Assembly (NCBI RefSeq): GCF_021155765.1
Contig: NC_060106.1
Span: 18,502,031-18,566,030, forward strand
DNA length: 64,000 nucleotides
Direction of reading: 5' to 3'
Source of the DNA: Diprion similis
Taxonomy: Eukaryota; Arthropoda; Insecta; Hymenoptera; Diprionidae
Part shown: in pieces, positions 40,301 to 49,681 of the stretch
Layout of the letters: the number at the start of each line of letters is the position of its first letter
How positions within the stretch are numbered: the first letter of the stretch is position 1
Made by a program: the position numbers and the translations under genes
The notes under the pieces: model-generated
Told to the model about the DNA's origin: nothing
Seen by the model: the letters and a program-made list of their open reading frames with translations, nothing else
The model's database searches: none

Positions 40301-43300
40301 ATCCACCAGCATTTACCTGTTTACAATAATATCCAGCACACTACCAGTCTGGCGTGTTAAGTAACCATAGATCTGGTCTGTTTTGAAAGTGAATAGTAGA
40401 GCATAACTTGAGATTTCTAGGTATTTGGATGAAAAAAAAGAAAAATGTTGTCTCGGAAAAATTTCATGCAAAATAAGATGAAGTTTATATCTTTTCCAGT
40501 GTATCTATATAAAAATCGAAGAGAAGCCTTGTCGAAAATTCCAGATTGAAGATATCTAATTGAATGTTCAGTTCTTTGCGTAACAAAAAGAAACAAGAAA
40601 CAGGAACAGAAAGACAGAACGATATTTGCAAGCATGACAAATCTCGGACACCAACACCAAACTCAATCACAGGAGAAATATGAATAACCTGGTATTTTCG
40701 CCCTGTTCCAGCGGCGGAATTAGAATTTTGACGGGCACCTTGTTTTTCCTCCTGGCAGCGTTCAAAACGCAGTCATTTCTTATACATAATAATATCCACA
40801 AATCACGAAATGCAATTTACGATGTATACCTTCAGTTGATTAAATAAAAAGAACAAGTTCCTTGCCAAAAATTGATTAGACTTATGCAAGGAATGGTAAT
40901 AGATTTATTAATGCATTAGTATTTCACAGAACAATAATTCAATCAACAATCATCACATTCGAATCAGAATCTCATGAATACCATTTGACACGTTACTTTC
41001 TCTAACAGTCTCCAAAAGAAAAAAGTATTGCAATATTGTTGAATGAAACCCTCATGCCCAATGAAAATTAAATTAATGCATAGATGAATGATATTGAAAC
41101 GTGTTTAAAAAAAAAATAATGTCACACTTACGGCTTCTTCCCTTTACTACCGCGATTCTTTTTGCAATCGACCTCTTGCTGATGGTTGCTCAAATGCACA
41201 TCTTCTGTTCTATGGATGGGACTTGGGGATGTGATGAACTGTATATTGTCATCATTTGGAGATGTACCACGGGGGTCGGGGCTATGGACTGAAGGGCTGG
41301 CTCCATGCTCTAAAATTCTGTAATTAAACAAGCAATAGTAATGAAAAAATAATATCGTTTGCAGAAACATCACAACCACTTTGAAACGGCAACATACTCT
41401 GCAACAATGTATTCTGGTTCCAACTCGTGTTCGGTTGGATCGAGTTCGTGTATGACTGGACCCGTAGGTGACGTGTTGACCTAGAAGAGAAAATATCACT
41501 TGACGAACATGTTTCAGAAGTCAGTTAGAAAATTTATATCTAGTTTTTCCAAGGCACTACTTGTCCCAGGTGTCAAGATAAGTATCTGAAATCATAGATT
41601 CAAATCTTCGATCAAATCATCCTACCTTAACATTTGACATTTTGCTTTGTTTGGCTCTCTGACGGTTGGGATCATCGATCATCAGAGGATATCGCCTTTT
41701 GACGGAAAGACCTCCTGCACCTCCATTCCTGGATGGTTGAACAAGTGTGACCAAAAAGTGGATCAGTTTGTTGACAATCTGTTGCTGCTTGATATGCTTC
41801 TGCCTGAGCATTGCCAGCTCTCGCCACAGAGCTTCATTTTCTCGTTTCATCGTGCCCAGCCTAGAGTCGAGGTGCTCCTGACGACCGCGCATGCTCCTTA
41901 CTTCCGTCAACATTTTGTTCATAAGTTCCGGTTTTATTATAGGTTGCGCCGTATCTTGACTTTTGCTGGACGCTATCTGCAATTACCAGTTTCCAGAATT
42001 TGCAATTACTTAGCGGCTAGTTTGTGGTGTTAAGGGTTTGATATTTTCAATAGAATTTGTTTCTAATAGATTTCTCAAGATATCACACAAGAATTGAAAA
42101 TGAAGTCCAACAACGACAACTTTTGACAAATGAATATGAAAAGAAACAAAAGTATTACTTTTCGTTTGATATGCTCCAAGAGGCAAGGATGTCCTTTACA
42201 GAAATACTGATGTGCAAATTCCATTTCATCCTTGTCACACTTCAAGCCTCCTAGTTCGACGGATACTTTCTTGTGAAATCCATCTGTAAAAGTGCGCAAG
42301 CAACAAAGGGTTGAATTTAAGAATTTTTACATCGCCCAATCTTTTTTTTTTCTTTAGACAAATTGTGACTTAAGAGAAATTGAAATTCTACTTGAAACGT
42401 TTATTCACTAATAATAAATACGTACACATGTTAAGCTGCCGGACAAAACTTGCCATGTTGTTGTGTTTGTAATAGTGAGGCAGTAACTCTCGAGCAAACT
42501 GTGCCTGGTTTCGGATAAAAAAACTTGTTCCACTCTGTAATCACGCCAAAAGAGAATAAGTTATTTGTCACTTTCATGTTGCTGAAGTTCGGTGTCGAAC
42601 TGGAGCAACCTTACGCAGGACTTATGGTATTACAAATTTCAAAGCTTGTTTGTAATAAAATGGCATGCAACCTTTGGGATGAGCAAGATAGTCTCATCAA
42701 TATCAATAAGAGTCTAAAATGTGAAACGTACTGTGTGTACAATTCGGAAAAAATGAGAAATTTTTCTTTGTCTCTTCAAATAAATCAAAATTTGACTAGA
42801 ATTACTATTTCATGGAAAAAGTAATTTACACTAACATAATTCACTTTCACCAGTCCTGACCATGAGAAAAAATTTTACATAAGCAATGCAGAGTCGGAAG
42901 CCTTTGATCTGATGTACAAGTGCTTTTTACTGTAGCAACTTTGTGAGTAACTTTCCTTACAAACACTCATAACAGGATCGTAATTTACTTGTAATGAAAT
43001 ATATTTTCATGAGCTCGATTATACGATATGATTCATCGGTATAAAAAGGTATGTCCACAAACTTGTCCTATTGATCAAACTGATATATGTGTAATTTGAA
43101 AGACAATGAAATGTATTGATTATATGGCTTATGTAGAAGTTACATAAGCCACTTATTTTTTCTTGTATTCTTTATAAACGGCTCTACTAGTGCAATTATC
43201 ACATGACATATATTTTTCGCAAAAATTACCCGACGAATGATTATGGAAAGAAAGACTTGCAAAATATTAGTGGTAAAAAAATTGTTTTGGGCCTGTATGT

Positions 43301-44274
43301 GTGTCAGCCTGTGCGATAATGAACAGATTTCAAAAAATAATCATCAAACAAATTTATATAATCGGTAATATCAGGTAAGAAATTTCTTCGAGTAGTTTCG
43401 ATTCGAGCTTCGTATTTACACGCCAGATTCCAAAATGCAAGACGGGATTCAAAGTTGAAGTTAAAATTAAATGAAGCAAAAAAAAATTATAGCCGTCACA
43501 AAGATGCTGTAATTTTGTGTGCTTTGATTTTGTCGAAAAATAAAACTTGTCACCATGGAAGAACAAATATCGACGTATCTATTCCAACCATCGTAGGTGA
43601 ATGACAACAGGTTTGAAATTGGGCAATATACTAAAGTTTTGATTTCACTTTTTTAATTTCATACTTCTTTTTTCTCAGTGAAATCTACATGCTAAAAATG
43701 TGGTCCAATTTAAGAAGAAGTTCCTATTAAAGGGCTTGGGAGTATAGAAAAAATTGCGTACTTTCATTCTGTGCAAAATGCAAGAATGTTTGTCAATAGG
43801 TGGAAATTAAAAAGGTTACATCATTTTGTCTAAACACGATTATAGACTCTTATATGGTCAATGAGGCGGATCATTCAAAAATTTCCATAATCAAATTCTG
43901 TACCAACTTGTTGGTGTGTGTGTGTGTGTGTGTGTTTTTTGCGCGTGTGTACGTACGTCGCACGGTAAGATCGTTCGTATCATTGATGGGAGACCGTACA
44001 TTCGGAAACGTCAAATGCCGCCAAATTATAGGCAGAAATGAAGATCATGCTATTTGCAATTATATTTTATAACACTTGATGTAAAACATGACTGATGATT
44101 CGGAGTGTGTGATTACACTTGCCGATAATTCTATACCTGAATGGAAAATTACGAATGTGAAAAACTTACGGGTGCCCAGCAAATAAGGTCGTCGGTTTCT
44201 GGATCCTCGACAAGTTTCCACAACTTGCCTAGGAACGCTGGCACGCTGGCACCAAGCTCCGTAATCGTGTGCAT
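37313..44274 (-). CDS. Hsf: Heat shock transcription factor, 641 aa (620 without the cassette exon)
   Basis: It binds nGAAn arrays as a trimer and activates chaperone genes in the nucleus. Eleven exons: 44274-44170, 42534-42426, 42283-42159, 41976-41626, 41480-41398, 41317-41132, 40751-40689, 38886-38401, 37996-37891, 37742-37643 and 37524-37313. The winged-helix DNA-binding domain covers residues 9-113 ([19 protein letters not shown], then FVRQLNMYGFHKKV). HR-A/B trimerisation heptads lie at about 120-185 in exon 4, followed by a basic NLS (KRRYP and NRQRAKQSK). HR-C is in exon 9 ([20 protein letters not shown]), next to LFGAEDP in exon 10. The tail is acidic and hydrophobic ([11 protein letters not shown]), as in HSF activation domains. 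Exon 2 uses donor GTACGT rather than the overlapping GTGTAC, because only that gives NMYGF. The first intron is 1.6 kb. Confidence 0.95.
39958..40240. mobile_element. Foldback MITE-like palindrome in Hsf intron 7
   Basis: The left arm (about 39958-40080) and the reverse complement of the right arm (about 40120-40240) share long imperfect identity. For example GATTTTCGACCTCGAACTTC pairs with AATTTTCGACATCGAATTTC, and CTAATCGTGCATC with CTCTTCGTGCATC. Both strands therefore show similar meaningless open frames. There is no transposase. It lies between the cassette exon and exon 8. Confidence 0.65.
40689..40751 (-). CDS. Hsf: Hsf cassette exon (21 residues, skippable)
   Basis: A 63-base minus-strand exon with acceptor CTGCCAG and donor GTTATT. 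It encodes [19 protein letters not shown] after a junction Pro. Exon 6 ends in phase 2 and exon 8 accepts phase 2, so including or skipping it keeps the frame (KKP joins EETLFLEV directly when skipped). Its donor is weaker than those around it, as is usual for regulated exons. Confidence 0.65.
42535..44169. other. Hsf intron 1
   Basis: A 1.6 kb AT-rich intron. It contains a perfect 11-base-pair hairpin at 43125-43151 and a (GT)n microsatellite at 43913-43935. No coding sequence is supported. Confidence 0.6.
43913..43935. repeat. (GT)n microsatellite
   Basis: A GT dinucleotide run in Hsf intron 1. Confidence 0.9.
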
Positions 44275-47209
44275 ATTTCGTCTTATATTAAAAGCTCGAT
44301 AAACACGAACTGCTACTGTAACTCTGAAGATTCTTGTAAGACCCGTCTCAATTTACGATTCACAATAATGGCCGACGATGTTATTCTGCTACAGCCTACG
44401 GCCATGGAACACGAAACGCGAAAGGATAGGCGAAAACAAAATGGCCGCCGCATAAGCGCGGCGATTATTTAAAATTGAATCATTCTCTTGCGCACGCCGA
44501 CCGAGCGCCGACTGTGAATTTTATCACCTAACGATATTTGCGTGGAATTATTTTTAAATAACATAAATTTCAGTGATACAGGGGTCACCACAATGAGATT
44601 TGTCATGATCATTGGAACTCTGATGTCTGACGCAAATAATTATTCAAAAGGTTTACGGATTTTCACTTATTAACTTAATATTTAATGTTATAATTGAGCG
44701 ACGTTTTATTATTCATTATTACGTTAGACACGAAGAAGGTTGTATGATTGTTTTATTCATTATTTTTTTACAGCCTCATTTTCACTGTATATAACGCTGT
44801 ATATTATAATCATCCTACCAATTCTTACATCACATACAGCTGATCGTATCGACGATTCAGCCTGATGGCCCTCTTTCCGTTACGTAAAACGGGTTGCCTT
44901 CGCTAAGGCGTGACTCTGAAAACAATTCTCTACCAAAATCTTACAAATTTTTGCTCTTCTTTCATATTTTTTCCAACGTGTTTCGAGTGTATTAAAAATT
45001 TTCCTACCGTTCATTTCATCAAAATCTTACTCATTGTAGAAAAATGCAAAGAAGTTGTAAGGTTTTGTTGAAAGAATGTACAGCCTATACTAAAATAATC
45101 AATATACACGAAATTTTATCAAGAATTTCTATGGTTATTGCTCCTCCAATTTTTCTCCGAACATTTTCACCTCACAGACTTGATTACGCAACAAATGTAA
45201 TATTCCGAAGTGTAATAGAAAGAAAAATGTCGCCAATTTTAAAGCTACGTGGGTATTATTATACCATTGCCTATAAGGTCACGTTTGACAAAAATATATC
45301 GATTGTCATACGATAAAGTGGATAATTCTTAACAGAGTTCAACAAAATTCCTTTGACGGAAAGACTGCAGAGTTCGTACGGTGAGAAATAGTCGTATTGC
45401 TAAGGTTAAACTACCACATCCAAATGTATAACCCGCGAACAGTTATTCGGTAATATGCGGGTACCGTGAATAAAATTTTAGAGCCTGCAAGCCCACACGC
45501 GCGCCCAGCATCATCCGAACCCGTCGAAGAGCCCGAGAAGTATAAACGTCGTTAGTGACCGTGGATTCTTCCTGATTTGCAGCCAATTTTCAACAGGCTT
45601 ACACGTCCTAATGGGCCTTATATCCACGAACATGCGACAGCCCTGATCCTGTACAGTACTTACCTACCTGTATTACGCGTTTCATGTATGGACACGAGTG
45701 GACGAATACGGTCAAAGGAAATTCTACAAAGCTATGACGACTCGGGAGAATTTTTCCTCCCGATTTGGCCACGGCAATGTTGGCTTAGCCAAGAGTATCG
45801 AGGCGCTTCACGATGGTGCATTGAAGAAATTTCTTATCAAACTATGCGCTGAATCGGTACATTATGGAAATGGAATTAAAACAACTTGAAAATAAGTCAT
45901 CTTGTGTAAAATTAATGCACGTATCAAAAGGACGTAATAAATTAAGCCATGTAAGCTTGTTAATGTTAAAGACATGAGTAATGTGTAATGCTGTTACGTC
46001 CTAGCCAATAATTACCGCGGCAACCTTTTTGTACCGTAGCTTACCGATATACAATTACCATAAGAGAGCTTTATATGCGCATAACATCGATTTAAGATCT
46101 ATACCGATCTAGATACAGTTGTCATCTCTAATTTTAATTCTTAACTTTACATGTTCAATTTCAACCCGATTTCAAGTATAACTAACGTGAGTCCATTAGC
46201 GAATCACATAAGTAACAGTAAGTTAAATAACACCATTGTAATATCAAAGCTTGAAAATCGATTGAAAGAATCTCTTATTGTTGATAAATGTGTATTTATA
46301 TTAAAGTGTTTTGTAAAAGCAATTATTTTAATTACGTTAATGATAGTTGGCACGACCCACAACAACGTAATTCCAGATCCAGGCATGCAGACTGAACGAG
46401 AAATCAATACGAGCAGATCATAAAAGTTCGTGAATCTGGACACCACACTTGAGTCGAAAATCACGCATTGAATCAATGATTTGTGCAAAGTATTTTCAAG
46501 AAAACATTATAATTAGATCGCCAGCGAGAATTAATCGATCTTGAAAAAAAGTTTGCATCTTTAAATATGTACTTCAAACACATAGCTGTATCATGTATAA
46601 TACCACTATCTATATTTAAATGTAAAAATTTTTATTAGGAATTTGAAAAAAGTTGAACAATTACAACAATTCTCAACTAAGATCGTGGAACGTACTTTAC
46701 AATTACGACATTCCATTACAACTGAAGCGTAACAGAAAGACTCGTTGTTTTCCAGCTGAGAGATGAGTATAGGAAATACATATTATCTCTACAATCATCC
46801 GCCATGGAATTCGCGGTTCAGTACACTTCTGCTTTAATGACCATAATAAAAACAGCAGCCCATATAATACGACCGTTCTTAAGCCCACCATAGGTACAAA
46901 TATGAATGAAACGAGCCCGCATAATCTGTAACACAACAGTTATGGGTCAAAACGAAAACGTGGGAATTTATTTCGTATAAAACTTTAATGGCGATTTTAT
47001 AGGTGGGGGTTCTGCAGCGGGACCACTCGCGGTTTCATGGTCGCGAAAGTTATAATAAGGGTTACAGAATCCAGCGAGACATTTGGTGGATAGTTGTCAG
47101 CGAGCTAGGAACAGTGTTTGAACTTGGTTGACTTGAATAGTTTTCCTCATAAAAACTTCGCTCCGTGTTCGTTCACTTTGCAAAAGAAATTTTTTTACTC
47201 AATATTCCA
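44275..47209. other. Intergenic region between Hsf and the cuticle gene
   Basis: The first 250 bases are the Hsf 5' UTR and promoter, with a YY1-like AAAATGGCCGCC near 44440. A single GAA-TTC pair (44326-44333) is too little to call a heat shock element. An unassigned open stretch lies at 45582-45889. Otherwise the region is AT-rich with nothing I can support. Confidence 0.5.
47051..47059 (+). promoter_or_regulatory. Candidate TATA box of the cuticle gene
   Basis: TATAATAAG lies about 160 bases before the proposed start codon. TATA-type promoters are common for cuticle genes. The distance would put transcription start near 47080. This is sequence resemblance only. Confidence 0.35.
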
Positions 47210-48340
47210 ATGCTCGAGACGGTAATTTCACCGGTTATTTACTCATCCATTAAACGCTTTACACTAACGTTAAACGAGATTGCCACTATTTTTTTATAGT
47301 GTTGACTATCACGATAACAAAATTGCAATATCTCATCACCGCGATTTTTCAGCCGTGGAAAATCGCTCTTCTCTTCAGCCTGACTTTGGGCCTGGCTACC
47401 GGAGGACCAACTGACTTTTTTCACAGGAGTAAAAACGTCGAGAGTGCGTCAATCGGCAACGAACTTGTTGATCAGATGAGTAATTCATCACGAAATTTAC
47501 GATTCGGTGATCAGGAGCGGCACAGAGAAGGTCGACTTTCTGAGGCAGAGTTTTCATCGTACAACTTTAAGGATCCCAATGTATGTACGATGTGCAAATT
47601 TCGCATTCAACTTATCGATTCGCCGAATAATTATTGCTCAAAAATATCAAGTATTAATATTGAATTGAATCTACCCTGCAGGGACCTGGGACCTACGCCT
47701 TTGGCTACGACAACGTCGTTGATGCAGAGGGCAACGAACAATTTCGCAACGAAGAAAAGCTGCAGAATGGAACCGTGCTCGGGGAATACGGCTACACCGA
47801 TAAAAAGAGCAAAAAAATCGTCCGTGTCACTTATTCGGCGGATGTGAGAGGCTACAGGTATGAGTTTTTGAATAAAAGAAATCGCATTATTATAATTACT
47901 ATCGGAATTTTATTATTTTCGAGTACAACTTCACAAATTAAAAAAATTGGCCTTGCTGAAAGGAAAGCGTTTTTGCAAAGAAATAATCTTTGTGGCAATT
48001 GGTACAGAGTTTGGAATTTTCTAACTTGCAGAAGATGTAACTTGATCGAACTTATTTACGTCCACGAAAAAAGTGAATTTAGTGAAATTTTTCCTTGAAT
48101 TTATTAATTTTGTTTGCGACAGCGATAATCTCATATGGAATGTACTGTGCACAACACGAAAACTCAGAGATCGCTTTAACTTTCAAGCTATTTTCCAAAA
48201 ACCTGGGTAACGCACGCCCGAATCTCGCGTATTATGTCTGTTATCGATGGTATACATGCTGTTGAACATCTCGTAAATCAAAAGGAATTAAAAATTTCAG
48301 AGCGAAGACGGAAGTACTACCTCTAGACGACATTTATTAA
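47210..48340 (+). CDS. RR-type (Rebers-Riddiford) cuticle protein, 151 aa
   Basis: A secreted structural protein expected to bind chitin in the cuticle. Four exons: 47210-47221, 47353-47580, 47682-47857 and 48301-48340. The first codes only MLET and is followed by donor GTAATT; a minimal first coding exon of about 12 bases is typical of insect cuticle genes. The signal peptide follows (PWKIALLFSLTLGLATG). A charged region of about 60 residues precedes the chitin-binding RR domain, which includes GTYAFGYDNVVDAEGNE, GEYGYTDKKSKKIVRVTYSA and DVRGYRAKTEVLP. The protein ends LPLDDIY. The frame continuous with exon 2 reaches upstream to 47299 but has no ATG, which supports the split start. The last exon is short, but its phase and the GYRAK continuation fit. 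Closest to the RR-1 type. Confidence 0.8.
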
Positions 48341-49681
48341 TTATTATCCGCGGTTATGACGTGCTGTAATGAGAAGAATACTGCTGGAAGATACGGCGTA
48401 CGGTGATTTTAGTCCGTTACTCGATGTATAATAAATTAACGATTTCGTATACCATTACTCAGCTGTCATATAATCGAAAATCTTTACCTGCCTCTAATAT
48501 GGTATAATAGATACTGTCTTTGCGTATAATGGCTTTTGAATCATCGGAGTTCTCGGTTCAACCCACAACCCACGTAAAAATAGGAATCGAACGTGTTTTA
48601 TGACTTCGTTAGCATAACGAAACAGAGTATAAAATTATCCCAACTATATCATGCAGCGTTGGTTGCCTCGCATCAAAAACCGCCTAAATTACAGTATCGT
48701 TGGATAACTCAAATATTGGTATTAAGCATACAAAGAAAGGCATACAATGAACACTTATGGTGAGGCTCTTGAAATACGCGTATGTCACCGAGAAACTAAA
48801 TGCAAATATTGTATTTGTTTATACAATATTTGCTGTCACTCATACCCACACGTAACACAAGTGTTAAAGACTTTTGGTGATAATTTTTTTTTTTTCTGTA
48901 AATATCTATATTTAGATTTTTCTAAAAAAAACTACAGCGAAGTTTCGGATTTTTTTAAATAACTATATACAAGCATTCAAATGAATTTTTTTTTGAATTT
49001 ACAATGCATTATTTGTTTCCCCAAAACAATTCTATGACGAATAATCCGATTTTATAATTTTTATATAAATCTCTATATGTACCAACATGCGAGAAAGATG
49101 TGTCGAGCAGAGCCTGTCTTTGGAACAGTCCAACTGAATTATCTACAAAAGTTTCAATGCCTCTATTTATTACAAATTTCTAAAAAATGTCTAGTAGTAG
49201 GGATACACACGTATGTTCACGTAATTACTGTCTGAAATTATTATCGAATAAATTTATGATAAGACGTAAACCGATGTGCATTTTGTTTTATTTTTCTGTC
49301 AATACCAATATGGAGTTCTGTCAATGACAGGGTTTACGGTTAACACCGTTAGGTCGTTCCTGAAGCCCGTTGCGGTTGTAAATTTTGATTAGGATAAATT
49401 ATCATTGATCTCAATTCTGCGGCAAGTAAACGAGCCGATTTGCTCGCAAAAAAGCCAGTGATCTGCAGCGTAGGAAAAATCAGCGCAGAATTGGACAAGT
49501 GAGCGAGAAAAACCAAGCTGAAATTAAGTGTACAATGTTTTGTCGAGAACCAAGGCACAGCTCGAGGCTTGACCAACGTCAATTGGGATCAGAAATATCA
49601 AGTAGCGTCGGCGCGGAGGAAATCTGGAGCAAAAGCCCCCCTGAAATACCCAGGAAACGAGCGTAACAGGGGCAAAAGACG
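48341..49681. other. Intergenic region between the cuticle and RING genes
   Basis: AT-rich until about 49330, then gradually richer in GC toward the RING gene start, where its 5' UTR probably begins. No open frame with recognisable content. Confidence 0.5.
48430..48435 (+). terminator. Poly(A) signal of the cuticle gene
   Basis: AATAAA about 90 bases after the stop codon proposed at 48338-48340. Its distance supports the short last exon. Confidence 0.55.

Noticed and set aside
41632-42299. Separate open frames in the 41.6-42.3 kb region read as independent genes
   Set aside because: They are single exons of Hsf; phases and domain order join them.
44325-44334. Heat shock element in the Hsf upstream region (TGAAGATTCT)
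   Set aside because: Only two GAA/TTC units; a functional element normally has at least three.
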